A stretch of DNA of 64,000 bases, taken from the NCBI RefSeq assembly GCF_020075495.1, contig NZ_JABYQT010000004.1, positions 186,001 to 250,000 on the forward strand. The letters are read 5' to 3'. The notes beneath the pieces are model-generated. The model was not told the origin of the DNA. It saw only the letters and a program-made list of their open reading frames with translations, and ran no database searches. Shown piece by piece: positions 57,899-64,000 of this stretch; the first letter of the stretch is position 1, and each line of letters opens with the position of its first letter. This stretch comes from Vreelandella aquamarina. Lineage in GTDB: Bacteria; Pseudomonadota; Gammaproteobacteria; Pseudomonadales; Halomonadaceae. Made by a program: the position numbers and the translations under genes.

Positions 57899-58579
57899 AT
57901 GAAAACACTGCTCACTTCAACGGCCTTGACCAGCCTGCTGCTGGTAGCGCCCTTCGTTGCTGCCGCGCCGGATACCGACGAGCAGCGCTTGGCCTACAGC
58001 CTCGGCGTTACCCTCGGCGGAAGCATGAAGGCCGATCTTGAAGACCTCGACCTGGATGCGTTCAACGACGGCATGCGTGACGTGTTCGAAGACAACGAGC
58101 TTTCGCTGAGTGAAGAGGAGATGCTCGAGGCGATCATGGCCTTCCAGGAGCGCTCCATGCAGGCGCGCGAAGAGCAAGCCGCCGAGATCGCCGAAATGAA
58201 CCAGCAGGAAGGCGATGATTTCCTGGCGGAAAATGCCGAGCGTGAAGGCATCGAAGTCACCGAATCCGGCCTTCAGTATGAAGTGCTGGAGTCCGGCGAT
58301 GGCGCAACGCCTGGGCCCGAGGACACCGTTGAGGTGAACTATGAAGGCATGCTGCTCGACGGCACCGTCTTCGACAGCTCCTTTGAGCGTGGCGAGCCGG
58401 TCAGCTTCCAGGTCAATCAGGTGATCGAAGGCTGGCAGGAAGCTCTGCAGCTGATGAGCGTCGGCGACAGCTGGATGCTGTATATCCCGGCTGAACTGGC
58501 CTACGGCGAACGTGGCCAGGGCCCGATCGGCCCCAATGAAATGCTTACCTTCCGCGTCGAACTGCTGGGTGTAGAGTAA
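57899..58579 (+). CDS. FKBP-type peptidyl-prolyl isomerase, Mip-like, exported
   Basis: A 226-residue protein: signal peptide (about 1-23), an N-terminal dimerisation helix region (from DEQRLAYSLG), and a C-terminal FKBP domain with YEGMLLDGTVFDSS, VIEGWQEAL and IPAELAYGERG. It speeds proline isomerisation in periplasmic proteins (FkpA/FklB/Mip type). The start is the ATG at 57899, with AAGG 12 bases upstream. It lies where teaD is found in H. elongata. Confidence 0.92.
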   Translation: MKTLLTSTALTSLLLVAPFVAAAPDTDEQRLAYSLGVTLGGSMKADLEDLDLDAFNDGMRDVFEDNELSLSEEEMLEAIMAFQERSMQAREEQAAEIAEMNQQEGDDFLAENAEREGIEVTESGLQYEVLESGDGATPGPEDTVEVNYEGMLLDGTVFDSSFERGEPVSFQVNQVIEGWQEALQLMSVGDSWMLYIPAELAYGERGQGPIGPNEMLTFRVELLGVE

Positions 58580-58662
58580 ACAGCACGTTTTATTATTTCT
58601 TGTCTTTTAGCACGTTATGAAGTAAGCAGAGCAGTTGTTTAGGTTAATTTAGATAGCGTGCC

Positions 58663-58708
58663 AAAAGCTTATTTTCGCTATGCGGGCTGGTAGTGGATAT
58701 AAGCTTTT
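58663..58708. repeat. 9-bp inverted repeat in AT-rich spacer
   Basis: AAAAGCTTA (58663-58671) and TAAGCTTTT (58700-58708) are perfect inverted copies 28 bp apart, between the FKBP gene and its paralogue. Confidence 0.6.
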
Positions 58709-58753
58709 AGGCCGCTTAAATGTTTTGTGCGTTTGCCGCCAGATGGGTTTTTT

Positions 58754-59218
58754 ATGAAAATATTTTTTTCTTCTATCGCTGTATTAGGTTTGCTATTGCT
58801 CGCGCAGTTTGCTGCAGCGGTTCCTGAAGCTGACGGACAACGTATCGATCATAATGCCGTTGAAAATGAGCGGCGTAGGATGGATGAAAGTCAAAATTAT
58901 CTTGAGGAAAATGCTAAGCGTGACGGAGTTGTAGTAACTGATTCAGGTGTGCAGTATGAAATTCTTGAGCCTGGCTCTGGATCAACTCCTAGTCTAGAAG
59001 ATACCGTTGAGATAACTTTTAAAGCTATCGATCTTGATGGCACTGATTCAGACTATCCCGGCTTCACGGAGAGGTTCAAAGTGAGTCAAGCCGGGAATGA
59101 ATTACAGCAGGTGCTTCAACAGGTGGGAGTTGGAGGCATTTGGACTATATATACTCCTGCAGAATTAGCTCATGGTGAGATACAGATTCATCGCTTTGAA
59201 TTAATAGCTGTGAAGTAA
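58754..59218 (+). CDS. shrunken, AT-rich paralogue of the FKBP protein
   Basis: A 154-residue exported protein (signal peptide about 1-22). It aligns with the upstream FKBP protein: VTDSGVQYEILEPGSGSTPSLEDTVEI matches VTESGLQYEVLESGDGATPGPEDTVEV in layout. The long N-terminal dimerisation region is gone, and the isomerase residues are lost: the YEG.LLDGT.FDSS strand is FKAIDLDGTDSDY, the VIEGW loop has no Trp, and the final AYGERG is AHGE. Codon use is AT-rich, unlike all neighbours. It is probably a decayed or repurposed duplicate; an inactive chaperone is possible. Confidence 0.75.
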   Translation: MKIFFSSIAVLGLLLLAQFAAAVPEADGQRIDHNAVENERRRMDESQNYLEENAKRDGVVVTDSGVQYEILEPGSGSTPSLEDTVEITFKAIDLDGTDSDYPGFTERFKVSQAGNELQQVLQQVGVGGIWTIYTPAELAHGEIQIHRFELIAVK

Positions 59219-60271
59219 ATGGCAAGTTCCAATACTTCTTTCTCTTGTATATTAAGTGCGCTTTTACTATTTAGCAGTGCCGAAGTAGGGGCCGTGCCTA
59301 AGCAATTACCTGCACTTAATGCAGCGAGTGGCCTAGCCAGTGTAGTTGGCGTTTCATCAGGCGGCTATATGGCCACTCAGCTGGCGGTTGCCTGGCCCGA
59401 GCGATTCAGTGGGGTAGGCGTGGTAGCCGCGGGCCCCTGGGGGTGTTCCCAGGGGTCGCTGAGCATGGCGCTGAACCGCTGCATGATGACGCGGGGTGGC
59501 CTGCCGGATCCTGAGGATCTTGAAGACCGCCGCGCACGTTATCTGCAAAACGACCAGGTGGGCGAGCAGGACGCGCTTGGCAGGCTGAGGGCCTTTATCT
59601 GGCATGGCGGTGCGGACAACGTGGTGGCCCCCGAGCTGGTGACGCTTTTGGCTGGACAGTGGCGGCAGTGGCTGGCCTCACCTGGCCAGTTAAAGGATGT
59701 ACGCAATCCAGCGGCGGGCCATGGCTGGCCGGTACGCCTGCACGAAGAGGAAACGGTGGGGCCCCACGAGCTGGGTGACTGCCGCCAGGGCGGAGGCAGC
59801 TATGTGCTTGCCTGCGATGAAGACGTGGCTCGGGAGATGCTTGCCTGGCTATATCCAACGCGCGAGGCGGGCGACCCTGAACCGGGCGAGCTGGTCGCGT
59901 TCGATCAATCGGAGTTTGCGGTCAAGGGGCTGGCGGACACCGGCTATCTCTTCATCCCCGCGGCCTGCAGCGAGGGAGCCTGCCCGGTCACGATTGCCCT
60001 GCACGGCTGCCAGATGAGCGCCGGCGCCATTGGCGACACTTTCGTCAGCCACAGCGGATTGAACCACTGGGCTGCGCGACATCGCCAGCTGGTGCTTTAC
60101 CCTCAAGTCGACAGCAGCCTTTCCAACCCCCAGGGGTGCTGGGACTGGTGGGGCTATGCCGAAAGCCTCTGGCAGCATAACCCGCTGCACGATAGCCGCG
60201 AAGGCGCCCAGCTAAAGGCGCTGATGGCCATGCTGGATCGTCTGGAAGCGCCGACGGCAAGCGTCGATTAA
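59219..60271 (+). CDS. secreted PHB-depolymerase-like esterase
   Basis: A 350-residue exported hydrolase: signal peptide about 1-25, lipase-box GVSSGGY with nucleophile Ser46, WHGGADNVV, and the C-terminal oxyanion region ALHGCQMS and WDWWGYA. This is the polyhydroxybutyrate depolymerase (type II catalytic) pattern without a substrate-binding domain or linker. The ATG directly follows the previous stop (TAAATG) with no ribosome site, so translation is coupled to the paralogue. Base composition changes near 59380 from AT-rich to GC-rich within the gene. Confidence 0.82.
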   Translation: MASSNTSFSCILSALLLFSSAEVGAVPKQLPALNAASGLASVVGVSSGGYMATQLAVAWPERFSGVGVVAAGPWGCSQGSLSMALNRCMMTRGGLPDPEDLEDRRARYLQNDQVGEQDALGRLRAFIWHGGADNVVAPELVTLLAGQWRQWLASPGQLKDVRNPAAGHGWPVRLHEEETVGPHELGDCRQGGGSYVLACDEDVAREMLAWLYPTREAGDPEPGELVAFDQSEFAVKGLADTGYLFIPAACSEGACPVTIALHGCQMSAGAIGDTFVSHSGLNHWAARHRQLVLYPQVDSSLSNPQGCWDWWGYAESLWQHNPLHDSREGAQLKALMAMLDRLEAPTASVD

Positions 60272-60771
60272 CTTCTGCGCACGTCAAAGTCGAACCAGCT
60301 GCCCAGCTTGCCTTCGGGCGTATCCACGATCACTCGTGCCCGCCAGGGCGTGGCAATGCCGGAACGGCTGTCTCTCTTTTCTCCCAATTGCCCCAGACCG
60401 CGAAAGCGGCCAGGGGCAACGGCGTCGAGCACGAAGCGGTAAGCTTCATCTTTTCTGTGCCGGCTGAGAAAATCCACGCTGACCCAGGTAGAAGTCACGC
60501 CATCGATATCCACCCTCAAAGGTAGCGGAGTCAGCGCGCTGACCGGACCGCAGATGTCGATATGCAAGGTCAACTGCCCCGCATCGCCGAGTCTTGCCGT
60601 GCAGGCCTGGGTATTCAGGTCGCACGGGGCAGCCGCAGGAAACCAGGTGACCTCATCGTGCAGGCGGTGGAAAAGCAGATATCCCATACACATGGCCAGC
60701 CCCAGGCCGGTTACCAGAATCAGTGCTTTGAGCCCCGGCAAGCCCGAAGCAGGCTCAGGTCGTATCTTCAT
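60268..60771 (-). CDS. membrane-anchored protein of unknown function
   Basis: A 167-residue protein with one N-terminal membrane segment (about 14-36) and a periplasmic part containing two Cys close together (PCDLNTQAC). It ends four bases inside the esterase stop, converging. I do not recognise the family; the size and topology fit a small periplasmic metal- or redox-related protein, but no motif proves it. Confidence 0.6.
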   Translation of the reverse strand: MKIRPEPASGLPGLKALILVTGLGLAMCMGYLLFHRLHDEVTWFPAAAPCDLNTQACTARLGDAGQLTLHIDICGPVSALTPLPLRVDIDGVTSTWVSVDFLSRHRKDEAYRFVLDAVAPGRFRGLGQLGEKRDSRSGIATPWRARVIVDTPEGKLGSWFDFDVRRS

Positions 60772-60885
60772 GGCAGAATACCGCTACGCAGGCCGTGAGG
60801 CGGGAGTCGTTTCATGGTAACAATAAAAAAACCGATGGCGTTGCGCCCTGATGTCGCAGCCCATCGTCGCCAACAAGGAAACGCC

Positions 60886-61800
60886 ATGGAGAGTATTACC
60901 GCTGCCCTCGGGCCTCTGTTTCTGCTGATCCTGCTGGGGGCAGGACTGGGCTACTGGCGCTGGCCGAGCCCGGATTTCTGGCCCTCCTTGGAGCGGCTGA
61001 TCTATTTTGTGCTGTTTCCGGCAATGCTGGTGGGCACGCTGGCGAATGCAGATGTCAGTCAGGTGCCGGTGGGCAGGCTTGCCCTGGTGCTGCTTGGCGC
61101 CATGGCGCTGTTTGGCCTCTTTATCTGGCGTTTTCGCCACTGGCTGGGCCTGACGCCGGCGGCGTTTACCTCGGTGTTTCAGGGCGCGGTACGTTTCAAT
61201 ACCTACGTGGGCGTGGCCGGTGCCGCTGCCCTGCACGGTGCGGCGGGGGCCACCACGGCGGCGGTTGCCGTGGCGCTGATGGTGCCCGTGGTCAACGTGA
61301 TGTGCGTGGCAAGCTTTGTCGGGGCCGGCACGCTGGGCAGCGCCAGCCTGGGCAAGAGCGTGATGGCGCTGGTGAAAAACCCGCTGATCCTTGCCTGCCT
61401 GGCGGGAATCGGGCTGAACCTGAGCGGCATCGGCCTTCCCGGCTGGAGTGGGGATACGGTGGCCCTGCTGGGCCGCGCGGCGCTGCCGCTGGGGCTGGTG
61501 GCAGTCGGTGTGGCGCTGCGCCCGGCGGCACTCTTGCGTGTCGACCGCGGACTGCTGGCCACCAACACCATCAAACTGCTCTTGATGCCGGCGTTGGTGC
61601 TGGTGCTGGCCTGGGCGCTTGGTCTGGACAGCATCAGCCGCGACGTGGCGCTGCTGTTTGCCGCGCTGCCGACCGCCACGTCGGCCTATATCCTGGCGCG
61701 TCAGTTGGGCGGCGATGCCGAGCTGATGGCTGCCATCATCACCGGTCAGACCCTGCTTGCCATGCTTACGCTGCCGCTCTGGTTACAGTTAGCCGGCTAA
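60886..61800 (+). CDS. AEC-family transporter
   Basis: A 304-residue membrane protein with ten predicted segments of the auxin-efflux-carrier family (YfdV/MdcF type). Family members move small organic acids. AAGGAA precedes the ATG. The frame is open 72 bases upstream without similarity. The substrate cannot be told. Confidence 0.88.
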   Translation: MESITAALGPLFLLILLGAGLGYWRWPSPDFWPSLERLIYFVLFPAMLVGTLANADVSQVPVGRLALVLLGAMALFGLFIWRFRHWLGLTPAAFTSVFQGAVRFNTYVGVAGAAALHGAAGATTAAVAVALMVPVVNVMCVASFVGAGTLGSASLGKSVMALVKNPLILACLAGIGLNLSGIGLPGWSGDTVALLGRAALPLGLVAVGVALRPAALLRVDRGLLATNTIKLLLMPALVLVLAWALGLDSISRDVALLFAALPTATSAYILARQLGGDAELMAAIITGQTLLAMLTLPLWLQLAG

Positions 61801-61822
61801 TATGTAAAAATAAATAAAAAGT

Positions 61823-61855
61823 ATTCGCATTTGTGTTGACGGGGTAAATGCGAAT
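61823..61855. promoter_or_regulatory. inverted repeat over the sRNA promoter, Fur-like
   Basis: ATTCGCATTT (61823-61832) and AAATGCGAAT (61846-61855) are perfect inverted copies 13 bp apart; the right arm runs on into GATTAT. AATGCGAATGATTAT resembles Fur-box halves of gammaproteobacteria. It overlaps the -35 and spacer of the promoter below, the right place for a repressor. Confidence 0.55.
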
Positions 61856-61864
61856 GATTATATT
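61836..61864 (+). promoter_or_regulatory. sigma70-type promoter of the small RNA
   Basis: TTGACG (5 of 6) and TATATT (5 of 6) with a 17-bp spacer. Transcription would start near 61871. It is the best -35/-10 pair I found in the window. Confidence 0.72.
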
Positions 61865-61869
61865 GAAGA

Positions 61870-61990
61870 TGTAGCGTTTGATGAGTCGCTACAGACCACG
61901 ACAGATAACCGCCAGTTTCCTGTCATGGTTTCTCCCTCTCATTGCTAGTCACGGTCTTTTGCCACTCCATGGGAGTGGCTTTCTTTTTTT
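61870..61990 (+). ncRNA. putative small regulatory RNA, PrrF/RyhB-like in layout
   Basis: About 120 nt. The promoter's expected start is followed at once by a 7-bp hairpin (TGTAGCG, 10-base loop, CGCTACA; 61870-61893), then a mostly single-stranded part with the pyrimidine-rich stretch TTTCTCCCTCTCATTG (61929-61944), which can pair with Shine-Dalgarno sequences (GAGGGAG). It ends in a terminator: GCCACTCC/GGAGTGGC, loop ATG, then TTTCTTTTTTT (61961-61990). Fur-like repeats overlap the promoter. Size, order of parts and control fit iron-regulated, Hfq-dependent small RNAs. A reading frame passes through it, but has no ribosome site. Alternative: 5' leader of the DUF2256 gene, less likely because of the terminator. 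Confidence 0.68.
61961..61990 (+). terminator. Rho-independent terminator of the small RNA
   Basis: An 8-bp stem GCCACTCC/GGAGTGGC, loop ATG, followed by TTTCTTTTTTT. Confidence 0.9.
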
Positions 61991-62042
61991 ATGGCCCCTC
62001 GAATCCTACAATGGTGCATCTCTATCAGGCGCTGGTCATCAC

Positions 62043-62180
62043 ATGGCACACCAGAAACCGCACCTTCCAACGAAAACGTGCCCGGTCTGTGAGCGCCCGT
62101 TCACCTGGCGCAAGAAGTGGGCTCGGGATTGGGAGAACGTCGTCTACTGCTCGCAGCGGTGTCGGCGTCAGGGCGCATGA
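62043..62180 (+). CDS. DUF2256 mini zinc-binding protein
   Basis: A 45-residue protein of the DUF2256 family: CPVC near residue 13, the block [13 protein letters not shown], then CSQRC. The four cysteines suggest one bound zinc. No function is known; similar proteins occur near photolyase or rRNA/tRNA genes. The ATG at 62043 fits the family start; a longer frame to 61878 runs over the small RNA and its terminator and is rejected. Confidence 0.82.
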   Translation: MAHQKPHLPTKTCPVCERPFTWRKKWARDWENVVYCSQRCRRQGA

Positions 62181-62202
62181 TGACGGCGGCTGGCCGCCAC
62201 TA

Positions 62203-62227
62203 AAAAGCCGCCATGACGGCGGCTTTT
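62203..62227. terminator. bidirectional terminator between DUF2256 gene and trmB
   Basis: AAAAGCCGCC/GGCGGCTTTT, 10-bp stem, 5-base loop, between convergent genes. Confidence 0.9.
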
Positions 62228-62245
62228 GCGATCAGGCGGTCTGGC

Positions 62246-62989
62246 TTACGCCTCACGCCGATAGATCAGATCCCACACGCCGTGGCCGAGCTTTTCGCCA
62301 CGCGCCTCGAACTTGGTCAGCGGACGAAATGCCGGGCGAGGTACGTAGGGCGCGGTATCCGTGCCTGCGGTATTGGCATAGCCCGGAGCGGCTTCCATGA
62401 CCTCGGCCATCCACTCGGCGTAGGCTTCCCAGTCAGTGGCCATGTGGAAGGTGCCGCCATCCTTCAGGCGCGTGCGAATCAGCTCGACGAACGCCGGTTG
62501 CACGATGCGCCGCTTGTGGTGCTTCTTCTTTGGCCAGGGGTCGGGGAAGAACAGTTGCACGGTGGTGATCGAGCCTTCAGGCAGGCACTGCTCGAGCACG
62601 GCGAGGGCATCTTCTTTATAGACGCGCAGGTTGGTCAGGCCACGCTTGTCCACCTCATCGAGCAGTTTGCCTACCCCCGGTGAATGTACTTCGATGCCGA
62701 TAAAGTCGGTATCCGGGTGGGTTTCTGCCTGTTCGATCAGCGAATTGCCCATGCCGAAGCCGATCTCGACCACGCGCTGTGCCTGGCGCCCGAACAACGC
62801 GTCCAGGTCCTGCCGGCCGTCGGCGATCGTGAGGCCAAAGCGCGGCCATACCTCTTCCAGGCCGCGGGTCTGTGCCTGGGTCATGCGGCCTGCACGGATG
62901 ACGTAGCTCTTGATCCCCCGACGGTGCAGCGGTGCATCCGGGCCTTCAGGGCCGGTGGAAGATTCATCGGGTGTTTGAATGTCAGTCAT
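62246..62989 (-). CDS. trmB: tRNA (guanine-N7-)-methyltransferase
   Basis: A 247-residue SAM enzyme with the Rossmann motif [12 protein letters not shown] and the family block [15 protein letters not shown]. It makes m7G46 in tRNAs. I use the ATG at 62989 rather than the upstream TTG at 62998; it overlaps the thiG stop. The pairing thiG-trmB is usual in gammaproteobacteria. Confidence 0.95.
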   Translation of the reverse strand: MTDIQTPDESSTGPEGPDAPLHRRGIKSYVIRAGRMTQAQTRGLEEVWPRFGLTIADGRQDLDALFGRQAQRVVEIGFGMGNSLIEQAETHPDTDFIGIEVHSPGVGKLLDEVDKRGLTNLRVYKEDALAVLEQCLPEGSITTVQLFFPDPWPKKKHHKRRIVQPAFVELIRTRLKDGGTFHMATDWEAYAEWMAEVMEAAPGYANTAGTDTAPYVPRPAFRPLTKFEARGEKLGHGVWDLIYRREA

Positions 62990-62994
62990 GTCTC

Positions 62995-63786
62995 TCAACC
63001 GTTGATACGGCCAGCAAAAGGGGAGGAGGGGTCGGCGTTCTGGCGGCGCGGCATACGGCCGGCCAGAAACGCATCGCGCCCGGCTTCCACGGCATTTTTC
63101 ATGGCCCGTGCCATGCGCAGCGGCTCACGCGCGTGGGCGATGGCGGTGTTCAATAACACGCCATCGCAGCCAAGCTCCATGGCCATGGCGGCATCCGAGG
63201 CGGTACCGATGCCGGCATCGACCAGTACCGGCACGCGGCTCTGCTCGACGATCAGGCGCACGTTGTGCGGGTTCTGGATGCCGTGGCCGGAGCCGATCAG
63301 CGAGCCCAGCGGCATGATGGCGCAGCAGCCCATGGCTTCAAGCTCACGGGCGACAATCGGGTCGTCGCTGGTGTATACCATGACGTCAAAGCCATCGGCC
63401 AGAAGCGTCTCGGCGGCTTTCAGGGTTTCGACCACATTGGGGTAGAGCGTGGTGTCGTCGCCCAGTACTTCCAGCTTGACGAGGTTGTGCCCATCCAGCA
63501 GCTCGCGAGCCAGGCGGCAGGTGCGCACGGCGTCCTTGGCGGTATAGCAGCCGGCGGTGTTGGGCAACAGGGTGTAGCGCGACGGCGAGATGACGTCGAG
63601 CAGGTTGGGTCCATCTTCCTGACCAAGGTTGGTGCGGCGCACGGCAAAGGTGACGATCTCGGCGCCACTTTCGGCAATGGCCGCGCCGGTTTCATCGAAG
63701 TCCTTGTATTTGCCGGTGCCCACCAGCAGGCGAGAGCGGAAGTCGCGTCCGGCAATGGTAAACGGCGTATCGGTGTGCAGTGTCAT
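62995..63786 (-). CDS. thiG: thiazole synthase
   Basis: A 263-residue TIM barrel: the N-terminal [10 protein letters not shown], the Lys segment LVKLEVLGD (Schiff-base lysine), and the phosphate site [12 protein letters not shown]. It builds thiazole phosphate from DXP, dehydroglycine or its equivalent, and ThiS thiocarboxylate. AGGATCC precedes the ATG. It follows thiS by about 60 bp. Confidence 0.95.
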   Translation of the reverse strand: MTLHTDTPFTIAGRDFRSRLLVGTGKYKDFDETGAAIAESGAEIVTFAVRRTNLGQEDGPNLLDVISPSRYTLLPNTAGCYTAKDAVRTCRLARELLDGHNLVKLEVLGDDTTLYPNVVETLKAAETLLADGFDVMVYTSDDPIVARELEAMGCCAIMPLGSLIGSGHGIQNPHNVRLIVEQSRVPVLVDAGIGTASDAAMAMELGCDGVLLNTAIAHAREPLRMARAMKNAVEAGRDAFLAGRMPRRQNADPSSPFAGRING

Positions 63787-63849
63787 AGCGGATCCTGGAT
63801 AAAGCGCGTGAAATAGGCGTTCGCCCGCGGTGAGGCCAGGGCCTGCGGC

Positions 63850-64000
63850 TCACCCACCGCCGATGGCGTGCACGACTTCCACCTGATCGCCCTGGCCCAG
63901 GCGGGTGGTGGCCAGCTGGCTGCGCGGCACGATCTCTTCGTTGATCTCGACCGCCACGCGCCGGCCGGCAAGCCCCAACCGCTCGATCAGGTCGGCGGCA
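63850..64000 (-). CDS. thiS: sulfur carrier protein ThiS, C-terminal part
   Basis: Translated by hand from the minus strand: about 49 residues ending in VVHAIGGG, the ubiquitin-like tail whose C-terminal Gly carries the sulfur for thiazole formation. The start is beyond the window edge. It precedes thiG, its partner enzyme. Confidence 0.9.
   Translation of the reverse strand, partial: AADLIERLGLAGRRVAVEINEEIVPRSQLATTRLGQGDQVEVVHAIGGG

Noticed and set aside
61878..62042. In-frame upstream extension of the DUF2256 gene
   Set aside because: It would run through a strong terminator and a hairpin, has no ribosome site, and the family starts at 62043.
1..64000. CRISPR arrays, tRNA or rRNA genes, insertion sequences, prophage
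   Set aside because: No regular repeat-spacer pattern, cloverleaf, rRNA segment, transposase or phage gene was recognised on reading; a tRNA or Rfam scan was not possible here.

Overview
The window is high-GC, densely coding DNA of a moderately halophilic gammaproteobacterium of the Halomonas/Chromohalobacter group (Halomonadaceae). Three things point there: a TRAP transporter whose binding protein reads like TeaA, the ectoine binding protein of Halomonas elongata; a complete glycine betaine catabolic block laid out as in pseudomonads and halomonads; and ordinary gammaproteobacterial housekeeping synteny (hemCDXY divergent from argH-lptM-lysA-dapF-DUF484-xerC-yigB; engB/cytochrome c4/dsbA). 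No rRNA, tRNA, insertion sequence, prophage or CRISPR array was seen.

Region 1 (1-1600): the end of a beta-ketoadipate gene set (pcaF end, pcaD) and a shortened LPS-kinase-like remnant. Region 2 (1680-29580): a betaine-to-pyruvate catabolic block. GbcAB demethylates glycine betaine to dimethylglycine; DgcAB with a dedicated ETF pair takes it to sarcosine; SoxBDAG takes sarcosine to glycine and one-carbon units; FdhA, PurU and GlyA handle formaldehyde and folate one-carbon units; SdaA deaminates serine to pyruvate. A BCCT carrier, an SSS symporter and a DMT exporter lie inside the block, and a GbdR-type AraC regulator closes it. Two conserved but unexplained members (a DUF5943/V4R-like protein and an M19 dipeptidase-like protein with an apparently altered metal site) head the dgc transcription unit.

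Region 3 (29900-34500): mscL with a C-terminal zinc ribbon, then a three-gene periplasmic FAD dehydrogenase (Tat-signal small subunit, GMC flavoprotein, tri-heme cytochrome). Region 4 (34550-46000): hemCDXY on the minus strand; argH, lptM, lysA, dapF, DUF484, xerC and yigB on the plus strand; engB facing them. Region 5 (46100-54400): cytochrome c4, dsbA, an EEP-family hydrolase, a TRAP permease pair without a binding protein in one unit with thiD and dtd, then the ABC-F gene yheS and a TIGR02444 gene.

Region 6 (54500-64000): teaABC with a terminator-like hairpin between teaA and teaBC, an FKBP isomerase followed by a shrunken AT-rich paralogue, a secreted PHB-depolymerase-like esterase, an AEC transporter, a likely small regulatory RNA at about 61870-61990 with its own promoter and terminator, a tiny DUF2256 zinc protein, trmB, thiG and the end of thiS. 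The small RNA is the most notable unannotated element: a strong sigma70-type promoter overlapping an A/T-rich inverted repeat that resembles a Fur site, a hairpin at the expected 5' end, a pyrimidine-rich stretch able to pair with Shine-Dalgarno sequences, and a textbook Rho-independent terminator, all within about 170 bp.
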